A stretch of DNA of 64,000 nt from Rhizobium acidisoli (GTDB lineage: Bacteria; Pseudomonadota; Alphaproteobacteria; Rhizobiales; Rhizobiaceae). Under the pieces are notes generated by a model, which was given only the letters and a program-made list of their open reading frames with translations, did no database searches and was not told the DNA's origin. Every line of letters begins with the position of its first letter. Within the stretch, counting starts at the first letter, position 1. Positions 52,789-62,172 of the stretch are shown here, piece after piece. The stretch covers positions 1,426,001 through 1,490,000 of the forward strand of contig NZ_CP034998.1 in the NCBI RefSeq assembly GCF_002531755.2. The letters run 5' to 3'. The position numbers and the translations under genes were made by a program.

Positions 52789-55446
52789 TCACTCCGCGGC
52801 CGCGGCAAGACAGCGATCGATGATCCTGCCGATTTCGCCGCGGCAGGAGCCGCAATTGGTTCCGGCACTCGTTTCCTTGCCGACCGCCTCGACGCTGTGG
52901 CATCCGCCGCGCACGGCGGCGGCGATCTGGTTGACCCCGACGCTGAAGCAGGAACATACGGTGGCGCCCGGATCCGGCCTGCCGGCGCCGGGACGGCCTG
53001 CGACCAGCGCAAAACGTTTCCTCAGATCATCATGCGCGGCGGAGAGCTGCGAGATCGCCCAGTTGCGCGCGACGGCGACGGGCTCGCGGGCGAGGAACAC
53101 TGCGGCAAGCAGGGTCTCGCCGTCGAAGAAGGCAAGCCTGAGGTCGCCGGATTGCCGGTCGGCATAACCGAGCGGCTCGATTTCATCGGGAATGGCAAAA
53201 ACCGCCCGGCACCATGCCGTCCAGTCTTCGACCGCTTCTGCGAAGGCAAGCTCCAGCCGCCAGCCGCCCTCAGCCTTCGCCAGGGCCCAATAGGCCGCGT
53301 CAGGTGTCACGGGTTTTGTCGCCGAGACGGCGAAGCCGTAATGGGCGGCGCGGAAGGGCCGGACGGCGACGGCGACATTCTTCGACGCCGGCTGACCGGA
53401 TACGGGATCGGTGATCGGCGCCACCACGGCGTCGATCCGCGCTTTTGCCGCGAACTGGTCGTTCCAGTGCATCGGCGCGAAGATACCGCCGCGCGCCTGG
53501 CGGTCGGTCACCAGCGCCCGGACGATTGCCTTGCCGTGCGGGCTGTCGATCTCGACGAGGCCGGCGCTTGATATGCCGGTCTCGATCGCGTCGCGCGGAT
53601 GGATCTCCGCAAAGGGTTCGGCGATATGGGCGGAAAGCCGCGCGCTCTTTCCGGTTCGCGTCATCGTGTGCCACTGGTCGCGGATGCGCCCGGTATTCAG
53701 CGTGAAGGGAAAGTCGGCATTGGTGCGGTCCGTTGCCGGCGGTTCCACCGCGACGAAGCGCGCCTTGCCGTCGGCATGGTAGAAACCGCCATCGGCGAAG
53801 AAACGGGTGACGCAGGGTTCTGCTCCTGCTGCCTGCGGCCATTGGAAAGGTGACAGCTCGCTATAGGCGGCGTCGGTCATGCCGACGCGGGCGCCGATGT
53901 CGAAATCGCGGCTGCCGTTGTTTTCGAACGCGGACAGGGCGGCGTGTTCGGCGAAGATGTCGGCCGGCGCAGCGAAATCGAAGGCGGCGGCAAAGCCCAT
54001 GCGGCGCGCAACCTCCGCAAGCTGCCACCAGTCGGCCTTGGCATCGCCGGGCAGGTCGAGAAACGGCCGCTGCCGGGAAATGCGCCGTTCGGAATTGGTG
54101 ACGGTGCCGTCCTTCTCGCCCCAGCCGAGCGAGGGCAGAAGCACATCTGCGTGCCGGGCCGTATCCGTCTCTCGCAGAATGTCGGAGACGACGACGAAGG
54201 GACAGGCGGCGATCGCGCTTTCGACGCTGTCGGCATCCGGCATCGAGACAACGGGATTGGTGGCGATGATCCAGAGCGCCTTGATGCGCCCGTCGGCCAC
54301 CGCGCGAAACATGTCGACCGCCTTCAGGCCCGGTTTGGCGGCGATAACAGGCGATTTCCAGAAGCGCTGCACGCGGTCGCGGTCATCGGCATTTTCGATC
54401 GCCATATGGGCGGCGAGCATATTGGCAAGACCGCCGACCTCGCGCCCGCCCATGGCATTCGGCTGGCCGGTCAGCGAGAAGGGTCCCATGCCAGGGCGGC
54501 CGATGCGGCCGGTCGCCAGATGGCAGTTGAGGATGGCATTGACCTTGTCGGTGCCGGAGGAGGATTGGTTGACGCCCTGGCTGTAGCAGGTCACCACCTT
54601 CGACGTCGTCTCGAACAGGCGGAAGAACTCGCGGATCTGCATGGCCGGCAGGCCGGTCCGCTCCAGGAGTTCGTTGATATCGAGTGCTGCGGCTGAAGCA
54701 AAGGCGCCGGCGAAACCCTCCGTATGGGAGGCGATATAATTCTGGTCGATCGCGGGGCTTGTCGCGAGATGGGCAAGCAGTCCCATGAACAGGGCGACGT
54801 CGCCGTCCGGGCGGATCGCCAGATGCAGATCGGCGATATCGCATGTCATCGTCCGGCGCGGATCGATGACGACGATCCGCATGTTCGGCCGCGCCGCCTT
54901 GGCAGCGGCCAATCGCTGGTAGATGACGGGATGGCACCAGGCGAGGTTGGAGCCGGTGAGCACCACGAGATCCGCGAGTTCGATATCCTCATAGGTCCCG
55001 GGCACCGTATCGGCGCCGAAGGCGCGGCGATGCCCGGCGACGGACGAGGACATGCAGAGCCGTGAATTGGTGTCGATATTGGCCGAGCCGATGAAGCCCT
55101 TCATCAGCTTGTTGGCGAGGTAATAATCCTCGGTCAGCAACTGGCCGGAGACATAGAAGGCGACGGAATCCGGCCCGTGTTCGGCGATCGTTTCGGAGAA
55201 ACGCCGGGCGACCAGATCGAGCGCCTCGTCCCAGCCGCTGCGTGCGCCGGCGATCTCGGGATAAAGAAGCCGGCCGTCGAGATCGATGGTTTCGGCCAGC
55301 GCCGAACCCTTAGAACACAGGCGGCCGAAATTCGACGGATGCTCGGGATCGCCCTTGACGCTGACGGCGCCGGCCTCGTCGACCGTGGCGATAACGCCGC
55401 AGCCGACGCCGCAATAGGGGCAGGTGGTCTTGACCTCAGCCGCCAT
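52789..55446 (-). CDS. nasA: Assimilatory nitrate reductase, catalytic subunit
   Basis: 885 residues. Reduces nitrate to nitrite in the cytoplasm with bis-MGD molybdenum. N-terminal [4Fe-4S] ligands CPYCGVGCGV...LCSKG. The molybdopterin oxidoreductase domain includes NIDTNSRLCMSSSVAGHRRAFG and CYSQGVNQSSSGTDKVNAILNCHLATGRIG. The C-terminal extension CSCFSVGVNQIAAAV...GTNCGSCRGEIGR is a BFD-like [2Fe-2S] domain, typical of NasA that takes electrons from a flavoprotein or ferredoxin. The start shares one base with the nirD stop (TAATG). Last gene of the nas operon. Confidence 0.96.
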   Translation of the reverse strand: MAAEVKTTCPYCGVGCGVIATVDEAGAVSVKGDPEHPSNFGRLCSKGSALAETIDLDGRLLYPEIAGARSGWDEALDLVARRFSETIAEHGPDSVAFYVSGQLLTEDYYLANKLMKGFIGSANIDTNSRLCMSSSVAGHRRAFGADTVPGTYEDIELADLVVLTGSNLAWCHPVIYQRLAAAKAARPNMRIVVIDPRRTMTCDIADLHLAIRPDGDVALFMGLLAHLATSPAIDQNYIASHTEGFAGAFASAAALDINELLERTGLPAMQIREFFRLFETTSKVVTCYSQGVNQSSSGTDKVNAILNCHLATGRIGRPGMGPFSLTGQPNAMGGREVGGLANMLAAHMAIENADDRDRVQRFWKSPVIAAKPGLKAVDMFRAVADGRIKALWIIATNPVVSMPDADSVESAIAACPFVVVSDILRETDTARHADVLLPSLGWGEKDGTVTNSERRISRQRPFLDLPGDAKADWWQLAEVARRMGFAAAFDFAAPADIFAEHAALSAFENNGSRDFDIGARVGMTDAAYSELSPFQWPQAAGAEPCVTRFFADGGFYHADGKARFVAVEPPATDRTNADFPFTLNTGRIRDQWHTMTRTGKSARLSAHIAEPFAEIHPRDAIETGISSAGLVEIDSPHGKAIVRALVTDRQARGGIFAPMHWNDQFAAKARIDAVVAPITDPVSGQPASKNVAVAVRPFRAAHYGFAVSATKPVTPDAAYWALAKAEGGWRLELAFAEAVEDWTAWCRAVFAIPDEIEPLGYADRQSGDLRLAFFDGETLLAAVFLAREPVAVARNWAISQLSAAHDDLRKRFALVAGRPGAGRPDPGATVCSCFSVGVNQIAAAVRGGCHSVEAVGKETSAGTNCGSCRGEIGRIIDRCLAAAAE

Positions 55447-55790
55447 TATTCAGCCGCCATCAACAGGCTTTCCAGCGCGATGAACAGCGCGCCGTCCTCG
55501 TTGCGGATCGGTATGGTCCGCACCTCGCCCTGGTCGGCGCCGAGCGCCTTGCCGGTTTCGAGCGAGATCACCCAATTGTGCAGCGGGCAGGTGACGGCCT
55601 TGGCATGCACGATGCCCTGGGAGAGCGGGCCGCCCTTGTGCGGGCAGTGATCCTCGATGGCAAAGACCTCGTTTTCGGCCGTGCGGAAGACGGCGATCTT
55701 GCCCTGGGGCGTCTTCACGCAGCGTGCACCACGCAAGGGGATGTCGGAAATGTCGCCGATTGGATGCCAGTTTTCATTGGGCCAGGTCAT
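55446..55790 (-). CDS. nirD: Nitrite reductase small subunit (Rieske-type)
   Basis: 114 residues from MTWPNENWHPIGDISDIP. A Rieske-like [2Fe-2S] fold with CPHKGGPLSQG and CPLHNWVISLETGKA, including the C-x-H...C-x2-H ligands (EDHCPHKG, TCPLHNW), so unlike E. coli NirD the cluster ligands are present. It pairs with NirB. The start at 55790 is six bases after AAGGAG; ATG 55796 is too close to that site. Ten bases after nirB. Confidence 0.93.
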   Translation of the reverse strand: MTWPNENWHPIGDISDIPLRGARCVKTPQGKIAVFRTAENEVFAIEDHCPHKGGPLSQGIVHAKAVTCPLHNWVISLETGKALGADQGEVRTIPIRNEDGALFIALESLLMAAE

Positions 55791-55800
55791 GTCCATCTCC

Positions 55801-58251
55801 TTATTCAGCTGCCTGCGGATAACCGATCGTCGCCATCGGCTTGAACTCATGCTTGTCCTTGCCGGAAACACGCTCCGACCAGGGATCGACCTGGGCAAAC
55901 TTCTGGCTGAAGACGAAACGCTCGTAATAGGCCGTGCGCTTCTCGGCATCACCCATGATCTGGCGGCGGATTTCCTCCAGGCCGACGCGCTTGGCCCATT
56001 TGTAGATGCGCTCGAGATAGCGGGCCTGCTCGCGGTACATCTGCGTCAGCGCCACGATATGCTCCAGCGCCTCGTCCTCGGTCTTCACCAGGCCGAGCAC
56101 CTCGGTGCCCTTGATGTCGAGACCGGCCGCACCGGCGAAATGGATCTCGAAACCGGAATCCACGCAGATCACGCCAATATCCTTGCAGGTTGCTTCGGCG
56201 CAATTGCGCGGGCAGCCCGAGACGGCCATCTTCAGCTTGGCCGGCGTCCACGAGCCCCACATGAATTTCTCGATGCGGATGCCGAGGCCGGTCGAATCCT
56301 GGGTGCCGAAGCGGCACCAGTCCGAACCGACGCAGGTCTTCACCGTGCGCAGGCCCTTGGCATAGGCTTGGCCGGAGACGAAGCCGGCCTTGCCGAGATC
56401 GGCCCAGACGGCGGGCAGGTCTTCCTTCTCGATGCCGAGCAGGTCGATGCGCTGGCCGCCCGTCACCTTCACCATTGGGATCTCGAACTTGTCGACGACA
56501 TCGGCGATGGCGCGCAGCTCGTTCGAATTGGTGACGCCGCCCCACATGCGGGGAACGACGGAATAGGTGCCGTCCTTCTGGATATTGGCGTGGACGCGCT
56601 CATTGATGAAGCGCGACTGGTAGTCGTCGGCATATTCGTCCGGCCAGTCGCAGACGAGGTAATAATTGAGCGCCGGCCGACACTTGGCGCAGCCGCAAGA
56701 GGTCTTCCATTCCAATTCCTGCATGACGGCCGGGATGCTCTTCAGACCCTTGGCCTTGATCAGGCGGCGAACGTCGTCATGGCCGAGTTCGGTGCAGGTG
56801 CACATCGGCTGCACGGCAGCCGGATTGTAGCCATCGCCGAGGGTCAGCGCCATCAGCTGTTCGACAAGGCCGGTGCAGGAGCCGCAGGAGGCGGATGCCT
56901 TGGTGTGGGCGCGCACGTCGTCGAGCGACGTCAGGCCTTTGCTGGTGATCGTCGAGGTAATCTTGCCCTTGCATACGCCGTTGCAGCCACAAATCTCCGC
57001 GTCATCCGGCAAGGCTGCAACGGCCGCCATAGGGTCCAGCGGCGACCCTCCCTGATAGGCCTGACCGAAGATCAGCGTCTCGCGCATCTCCGAAATATCG
57101 GTCGCCTTCTTCTTCAGATCGTTGAACCAGGCGCCGTCGGCGGTCTCGCCGTAAAGCACGGTGCCGATGATCTTGTTGTCCTTCAGCACGAGACGCTTGT
57201 AGACGCCGGCGCTGGCGTCACGCAGCACGATCTCCTCGCGGTCGTCGCCATCGGCGAAATCACCGAGCGAATAGAGCTCGATGCCGGTGACCTTCAGCTT
57301 GGTCGGCGTGTCCGCATGCACGAAAGCCGGCGAACGGTCGTCCGAGAGATGTGCTGCGGCAATGCGGGCCATCTCGTAAAGCGGGGCGACGAGGCCGTAG
57401 ACCATGCCGCCGACCTCGGCGCATTCGCCGAGCGCAAAGATATCGCCATCCGAGGTCTGCATGCCGGCATCGACGACGATGCCGCGGTTGACCGCAAGGC
57501 CGGCGTCCTTCGCCAGGCCGACACTCGGACGAATGCCGACGGCCATGACGACGAGGGTTGCCGGGATGATGCGGCCGTCGTCGAGTTCGATGCCTTCGAC
57601 CTTGCCGTTGCCGATGATCGCCTTGGTATTGGCCTTGCAGATGACCTTGATGCCGCGTTCTTCGACCGCCTTTTGCAAGAGATAACCGGCGGCGGGATCG
57701 AGCTGGCGCTCCATCAGCGTCGGCATGACGTGCAGGACGGTGACGTCCATGCCGCGCTGGGCAAGGCCGGCCGCCGCTTCGAGGCCCAAAAGACCGCCGC
57801 CGATGACGACGGCCTTTTCGCGCGACTGGGCGGCAAGCAGCATGGCCTGCACGTCGTCGAGATCGCGATAGGTAATGACGCCGGGCAGGTCCTTGCCGGG
57901 AACCGGGATGACGAAGGGCACGGAACCGGTGGCGATCACCAGCTTGTCGTAGCTTTCGGTGACGCCATGATCGGAGGTGACAGTCTTGGCATCGCGATCG
58001 ATGTTGACGATCTTGTGGCCCTTGTAGAGCATGATGCCGTGCTTGATGTACCAGCCGTCACCGTGAATGATGATCTGCTCGTAGTCCTTCTCTCCAGAGA
58101 GAACCGGCGACAGCATGATGCGGTCGTAATTGACGCGCGGCTCGGCATTGAAGATCGTGACTTCATAGCGTCCGGGCGCCCGTTCGAAGAGGTGCTCCAG
58201 CATGCGCCCGGGCGCCATGCCATTGCCGATGATGACGAGTTTTTCTGTCAT
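55801..58251 (-). CDS. nirB: Nitrite reductase [NAD(P)H] large subunit
   Basis: 816 residues. Six-electron reduction of nitrite to ammonium. The N-terminal FAD fold is KLVIIGNGMAPGRMLEHL, with an NAD fold AVVIGGGLLGLEAAAGLAQRGMDVTVLH near 145. Two BFD-like iron-sulfur segments follow (CGCNGVCKG...CGSC and CTCTELGHDDVRR...CGCAKC). Sulfite/nitrite reductase domains with siroheme-[4Fe-4S] Cys are in TCVGSDWCRFG and SGCPRNCAEATCKDIG. Second gene of the nas operon. Confidence 0.97.
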   Translation of the reverse strand: MTEKLVIIGNGMAPGRMLEHLFERAPGRYEVTIFNAEPRVNYDRIMLSPVLSGEKDYEQIIIHGDGWYIKHGIMLYKGHKIVNIDRDAKTVTSDHGVTESYDKLVIATGSVPFVIPVPGKDLPGVITYRDLDDVQAMLLAAQSREKAVVIGGGLLGLEAAAGLAQRGMDVTVLHVMPTLMERQLDPAAGYLLQKAVEERGIKVICKANTKAIIGNGKVEGIELDDGRIIPATLVVMAVGIRPSVGLAKDAGLAVNRGIVVDAGMQTSDGDIFALGECAEVGGMVYGLVAPLYEMARIAAAHLSDDRSPAFVHADTPTKLKVTGIELYSLGDFADGDDREEIVLRDASAGVYKRLVLKDNKIIGTVLYGETADGAWFNDLKKKATDISEMRETLIFGQAYQGGSPLDPMAAVAALPDDAEICGCNGVCKGKITSTITSKGLTSLDDVRAHTKASASCGSCTGLVEQLMALTLGDGYNPAAVQPMCTCTELGHDDVRRLIKAKGLKSIPAVMQELEWKTSCGCAKCRPALNYYLVCDWPDEYADDYQSRFINERVHANIQKDGTYSVVPRMWGGVTNSNELRAIADVVDKFEIPMVKVTGGQRIDLLGIEKEDLPAVWADLGKAGFVSGQAYAKGLRTVKTCVGSDWCRFGTQDSTGLGIRIEKFMWGSWTPAKLKMAVSGCPRNCAEATCKDIGVICVDSGFEIHFAGAAGLDIKGTEVLGLVKTEDEALEHIVALTQMYREQARYLERIYKWAKRVGLEEIRRQIMGDAEKRTAYYERFVFSQKFAQVDPWSERVSGKDKHEFKPMATIGYPQAAE

Positions 58252-58268
58252 AATTCCTAGTCCTTAGA

Positions 58269-59510
58269 TCAGGTTGCAGCCACGGGCTCAGAGGGTCCCT
58301 GGCGCGACAATTGCTTGACGGACAGGTGCATCCAGACGAGCGAGATCGCGACGATTGCGAAGAGCAGCAGGAAGCAGCTGGACCAAAGGCCGGTCATGTC
58401 CTTGAGGAGGCCGAAAGCGATCGGCAGGATGAAGCCACCGAGACCGCCCATCATGCCGACGATGCCGCCGACGGCGCCGACGCTTTCAGGGTAATAGGCC
58501 GGAATGTGCTTGTAGACGGCGGCCTTGCCGAGGCTCATGAAGAAGCCGAGCACGAAGATGACGGCGATGAAGATGACCGGCGTGATGGTCGTCGCCGGCA
58601 GCGACAGGATGAGAGTGGCTACGGCCGAGACGGCCAGCATCGCATACATCACGCTGCGTGCGCCCTTCTTGTCCGACAGCACGCCGCCGAAAGCGCGGAA
58701 GATGCTGCCCGGGATGGAGTAGGCGGCCGCAATCATGCCGGCAGTTTCCAGGTTGAAGCCGTAGACGCCGACCAGATAGCGCGGCAGCCACAGGGACAGG
58801 GCGACGAAGCCGCCGAAGGCGAAGAAATAGTAGAGCGAGAAGCGCCAGACCTGGACGTTCTGCAGCGGCGCGAATTCCTGGGCGAGGCTCTTGGAGGCGG
58901 TGCCGCGCTCGCGGCGAAGACGGAAGGCCGGATCATCTGACGTGGTGAACCAGAAGAGGATGGCCATCAGCGCCAGACAGACGGCCCAGATCTCGGCAAC
59001 CGACTGCCAGCCCCAGGCGAGCAGCACGAAGGGGGCTGCGAATTTGGTCACGGCCGCGCCGACATTGCCGGCGCCGAAGATGCCGAGCGCCGTGCCCTGT
59101 TTTTCCGCGGGGAAGAACGGCGAGACATAGGCGACACCGACCGCGAAGGAGCCGCCGGCAAGCCCGACGCCGAGGCCGGCGATCAGCATCTGCGTATAAG
59201 TCTGGGCGTAGGAGAGCAGGAAGGTCGCCAATGCGGCGGCCAGCATGGTGAGGGTGTAAACGAGACGCCCGCCATAACGCCCCGTCCAGATGCCGAGGAC
59301 GATGCGCACCAGCGAACCGGTCAGGACCGGGGTGCCGATCAGCAAGCCGAACTCCGCCTCGTTCAGGCCGAGATCCTGCTTGATGCGGATGCCGATGATC
59401 GCAAAGATCGTCCAGACGGCGAAACAGAGCGTGAAGGCGACCGTGGAGATCCACAATGCTTTGGCTGGTTCGCCGGGGGACATGGGCTGCGCTTTCTCGA
59501 TGACAGACAT
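58269..59510 (-). CDS. NarK-type nitrate/nitrite MFS transporter
   Basis: 413 residues from MSVIEKAQPMSPGEPAKALWI with twelve hydrophobic helices. Nitrate signature motifs are visible: GIFGAGNVGAAVTKFAAP (helix 5) and KAAVYKHIPAYYPESVGAVGGIVGMMGGLGGFILP (helices 10-11). GGAGAAG precedes the ATG. First gene of the nas operon, so it brings in the substrate for NasA. An upstream in-frame ATG at 59591 lies within the leader terminator and is rejected. Confidence 0.93.
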   Translation of the reverse strand: MSVIEKAQPMSPGEPAKALWISTVAFTLCFAVWTIFAIIGIRIKQDLGLNEAEFGLLIGTPVLTGSLVRIVLGIWTGRYGGRLVYTLTMLAAALATFLLSYAQTYTQMLIAGLGVGLAGGSFAVGVAYVSPFFPAEKQGTALGIFGAGNVGAAVTKFAAPFVLLAWGWQSVAEIWAVCLALMAILFWFTTSDDPAFRLRRERGTASKSLAQEFAPLQNVQVWRFSLYYFFAFGGFVALSLWLPRYLVGVYGFNLETAGMIAAAYSIPGSIFRAFGGVLSDKKGARSVMYAMLAVSAVATLILSLPATTITPVIFIAVIFVLGFFMSLGKAAVYKHIPAYYPESVGAVGGIVGMMGGLGGFILPIAFGLLKDMTGLWSSCFLLLFAIVAISLVWMHLSVKQLSRQGPSEPVAAT

Positions 59511-59559
59511 GGCTTCTCCGTGGCGCGACAAGGTCGTGCCGATCCATTGCTGGGGGGTT

Positions 59560-59627
59560 AAAAACAAAAAGCCGCTGGTCAGGCTGCGCATGCACGAGGC
59601 GCGCGAAATATCCTGATCAGCGGCTTT
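59560..59627 (-). terminator. Leader terminator (attenuator) of the nas operon
   Basis: Minus strand: AAAGCCGCTGATCAGG (59627-59612), a 28-nt loop, then CCTGACCAGCGGCTTT (59583-59568), followed by TTGTTTTT. A 16-bp stem with one mismatch plus a U-run, placed between the sigma-54 promoter and the transporter gene. It should stop transcription unless NasT acts. Confidence 0.85.
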
Positions 59628-59730
59628 GCTGGTGGCGCCCGCCGTTGGACGCCGAATTCATGGTCTTCTCAGAGCGCCTATTGCGCCCTCGTACTGCGCT
59701 GATCGCCATTGATCTGTGCATTAGTACTCT

Positions 59731-59746
59731 TGCAAACTGCGTGCCA
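59731..59746 (-). promoter_or_regulatory. Sigma-54 (RpoN) promoter of the nas operon
   Basis: CTGGCACGCAGTTTGCA on the minus strand matches TGGCAC-N5-TTGCA exactly. It predicts transcription from about 59720 and a leader of about 210 nt. Shortly downstream GATC-AATGGC-GATC could form a small stem with a hexanucleotide loop having A1 and G4, as in ANTAR target RNA. TGCAC-rich half-sites near 59806-59836 could bind NtrC. Confidence 0.85.
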
Positions 59747-59905
59747 GTTTGGCGTTGTTTCTTTAAGCGATTGAATAGAAAGAGAATTTTTAAGAATTGG
59801 CCGCCTGCACGTTTTTGCGGCTGCCAAAAAATGTGCAAATCTTTTGTGCGTTGCGGTGATGGCGGGCATCGAATTTTGCTGGCGTTTTGTGCAGGCCGGC
59901 ATGTA

Positions 59906-61183
59906 TCAGGTCTCATCGCTATGGGAAGCGAAGGGCAGTGCGCTTTTGACGGCAAAGCCCGCGACATAGTCCGGCAATTCCGTCGGATCGAAGACGTGGC
60001 CGTCCATGAAGCGATCGCCTTCGTCATTGCCTTCGATGCGGATATCGGCATCATCAGGTGCATTGGCGTCGCCGAGCGCTCTGCGATAGAGATCGGGACG
60101 GTAGGCGGAGGCGGCCGCCCGCGCCTTGTTGAGGCTGGGCTCGGCCTGTCCCCAGCGGATCATCTGGCTGTAGATCCACAGCGCATGGCTTGGCCTCGGA
60201 TAGTTGGCGAAGCCGGAATGAAACTGGAAATAGTCGGCGATGATGCGCCGGTTGCCCCTAGCGTCGAGGCTGAATTCGCCGGCGAGAACGCGGCGAATGA
60301 TGCCGACGGGGGCGGCTATATAGCGCGGATCGGCAAGCGCTGTCGCCAGCGCGTCGTGATTTTCCGGCCGGTCGCACCAGCGGGCTGCCGCGTCGAGCGC
60401 CACGATCAGCCGGGAAACGGTTTCCGGATGGCTTTCCGCCCAATCCGGACGCATGCCGATCACCTTTTCCGGGGCCGACGGCCAGATATCCTGTTTGGCG
60501 GCGACGATGCGCCCGACACCGCGCTCCGAGGCGACCATGTTCCAAGGCGCGCCGACGCAGAAGCCGTCGATCGCCCCGGCCGCCAGGGCATCCGAGGTCA
60601 GCGGCGGCGGCACGACGACGAGCTTGACGTCCTTGTCGGGATTAATGCCGCCGGCCGCCAGCCAGTAGCGGAATTCGTAATTGTGCGAGGAGAAAGGATA
60701 GGTGACTCCGAAGGTCGGCAGCGGCTCGCCGCGCGCCTTCATCGCCGCGACGGTTTTGGCCAGAGCATGGGCGTTGTCGAGCGCGCTTGCCGTTTCCGGC
60801 AATCCGGCGTCATCCCGCATCCTGTCGAAGAGCCGCGTCGACAGCGTGATCGCATTGCCGCCGCGCCCAAGGGAAAACGGCGTGATCGTCGGCGAGGGAT
60901 TGGAGCCGAGGCCGAGCATGGAGGCGACCGGCATCGGCGACAGCATATGGGCGATGTCGAACTGGCGGAACGCCAGGCGGTCGCGCACATTCGCCCAGGA
61001 GACATCCTTGACGAGATCGAGCGTCAGGCCTTCCTTCTGCGCGAAGCCGAATTCCGCCGCTGCTATCAGCACCGATGCATCGACGAGTGGAATGAAACCG
61101 GCTCGCAACACTTTCGGCCCTTCACTGTTGACATGCGCGGGCGAGGGCAGCCCGCCGCTGGAACTGGCGATGTTCGTCATCAT
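59906..61183 (-). CDS. nasS: Nitrate/nitrite sensor NasS (NrtA/CmpA-like)
   Basis: About 425 residues. A soluble NrtA/CmpA-like binding protein with no signal peptide (MMTNIASSSGGLPSPAHVN), so cytoplasmic, as NasS must be. Typical stretches: LRAGFIPLVDASVLIAAAEFGFAQKEGLTLDLVKDVSWANVRDRLAFRQFDIAHMLSPMP and GFCVGAPWNMVASERGVGRI. It binds nitrate/nitrite and in their absence sequesters NasT. GTG 61189 and ATG 61180 are alternative starts; GGAG best fits 61183. Upstream of the nas operon on the same strand. Confidence 0.92.
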   Translation of the reverse strand: MMTNIASSSGGLPSPAHVNSEGPKVLRAGFIPLVDASVLIAAAEFGFAQKEGLTLDLVKDVSWANVRDRLAFRQFDIAHMLSPMPVASMLGLGSNPSPTITPFSLGRGGNAITLSTRLFDRMRDDAGLPETASALDNAHALAKTVAAMKARGEPLPTFGVTYPFSSHNYEFRYWLAAGGINPDKDVKLVVVPPPLTSDALAAGAIDGFCVGAPWNMVASERGVGRIVAAKQDIWPSAPEKVIGMRPDWAESHPETVSRLIVALDAAARWCDRPENHDALATALADPRYIAAPVGIIRRVLAGEFSLDARGNRRIIADYFQFHSGFANYPRPSHALWIYSQMIRWGQAEPSLNKARAAASAYRPDLYRRALGDANAPDDADIRIEGNDEGDRFMDGHVFDPTELPDYVAGFAVKSALPFASHSDET

Positions 61184-61213
61184 ATCCACTCCGGTTTCCT
61201 CCGGAAATCTAGA

Positions 61214-61312
61214 GCAATTCCAGGAAAAGTGCGAAGCGGTTTTCCGTCCGGAATTGCGTTAAAACAAAAGCTTAGAGCGGTTCTGCGCTTCCGTGAAAAG
61301 CTGAACCGCTCT
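61214..61312. repeat. Two adjacent palindromic repeats between nasT and nasS
   Basis: First hairpin: GCAATTCC (61214-61221) with GGAATTGC (61250-61257), inner GGAAAA/TTTTCC. Second: AGAGCGGTTC (61274-61283) with GAACCGCTCT (61303-61312), a perfect 10-bp stem. They fall in the nasT-nasS gap and could stabilise or separate the two messages. Confidence 0.7.
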
Positions 61313-61325
61313 AGGAGGCCCGCGA

Positions 61326-61913
61326 TCACATCAAAAGTCCCGCGGCAGTGACAACGCTCTGGGCGATTTCCGACATCTTCTTCTTTTCGTTCATTGCCGT
61401 CTGGCGCAGCAGGGCGAAGGCCTCTTCCTCGGACAGGCCGCGCATCTTCATCAATATGCCCTTGGCGCGCTCGATGAGCTTGCGTTCCTCCAGCGCCGAG
61501 CGGGCGTCGGCAAGTTCCCGCCGCAGCCGGCTGAAGGCGTTGAAGCGGCTGACGGCCATGTCGAGGATCGGTTTGACGCGTTCCTTCTTCAATCCGTCGA
61601 CGATATAGGCGGAGACGCCGGCATCGACCGCAGCCTCGATCGAGGCCGTGTCGGAGCGGTCGACGAACATGGCGATCGGGCGGCTAACCGTGCGCGTCAG
61701 CTGGAACAGATGCTCCATCATGTCGCGGTTGGGGTTTTCGATATCGATGATGATCACATCGGGCATCAGCGTTTCGATGGTCCGCGCGATGCCGTTGACC
61801 TCGTGCACGACGGTGACGCGCACATGCCCTGCCTCGCGCAGCCCTTCTTCAATGATGGAGGCGCGGATGGCATTTTCGTCGATCACCAGAATCGTCAGAT
61901 CGAGATGCTTCAT
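61326..61913 (-). CDS. nasT: Response regulator/antiterminator NasT (ANTAR domain)
   Basis: 195 residues. The N-terminal receiver-like domain is LTILVIDENAIRASIIEEGL...PDVIIIDIENPN, with an Asp (DIENPN) at the phospho-site position. The C-terminal ANTAR domain is ELADARSALEERKLIERAKGILMKMRGLSEEEAFALLRQTAMNEKKKMSEIAQSVV, which binds paired hexaloop hairpins in leader RNA. Start MKHLDLTILV; an upstream ATG adds 12 unlikely residues. Together with NasS it should permit read-through of the attenuator at 59560-59627 when nitrate is present. Confidence 0.95.
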   Translation of the reverse strand: MKHLDLTILVIDENAIRASIIEEGLREAGHVRVTVVHEVNGIARTIETLMPDVIIIDIENPNRDMMEHLFQLTRTVSRPIAMFVDRSDTASIEAAVDAGVSAYIVDGLKKERVKPILDMAVSRFNAFSRLRRELADARSALEERKLIERAKGILMKMRGLSEEEAFALLRQTAMNEKKKMSEIAQSVVTAAGLLM

Positions 61914-62172
61914 GACTATATTTATGACGCGCCGCAGCAATTTTGGCAAGGTTTAGCCTGAAAAATGTGCAGCAACTTTAACGCCTAAAAATTAATCAAA
62001 CTGCTGCAGTTTCAGGCGTTTTCCCAGTGCGACACCTGATGTCGACGGCTTATTTTTCCAGCCCCGTGACGCTTGAGGAAGCGCTCCGTTTCAGCGAAAA
62101 GGCATTACGCTTTTCGACATCCATCTTTTGAAGGTCGGCAGCGCCTGATCCTCGGGAAAGAAGGCAGGTTTA

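Noticed and set aside
55657..58260. 867-codon plus-strand frame over nirB/nirD
   Set aside because: Antisense shadow of two unmistakable nitrite reductase genes.
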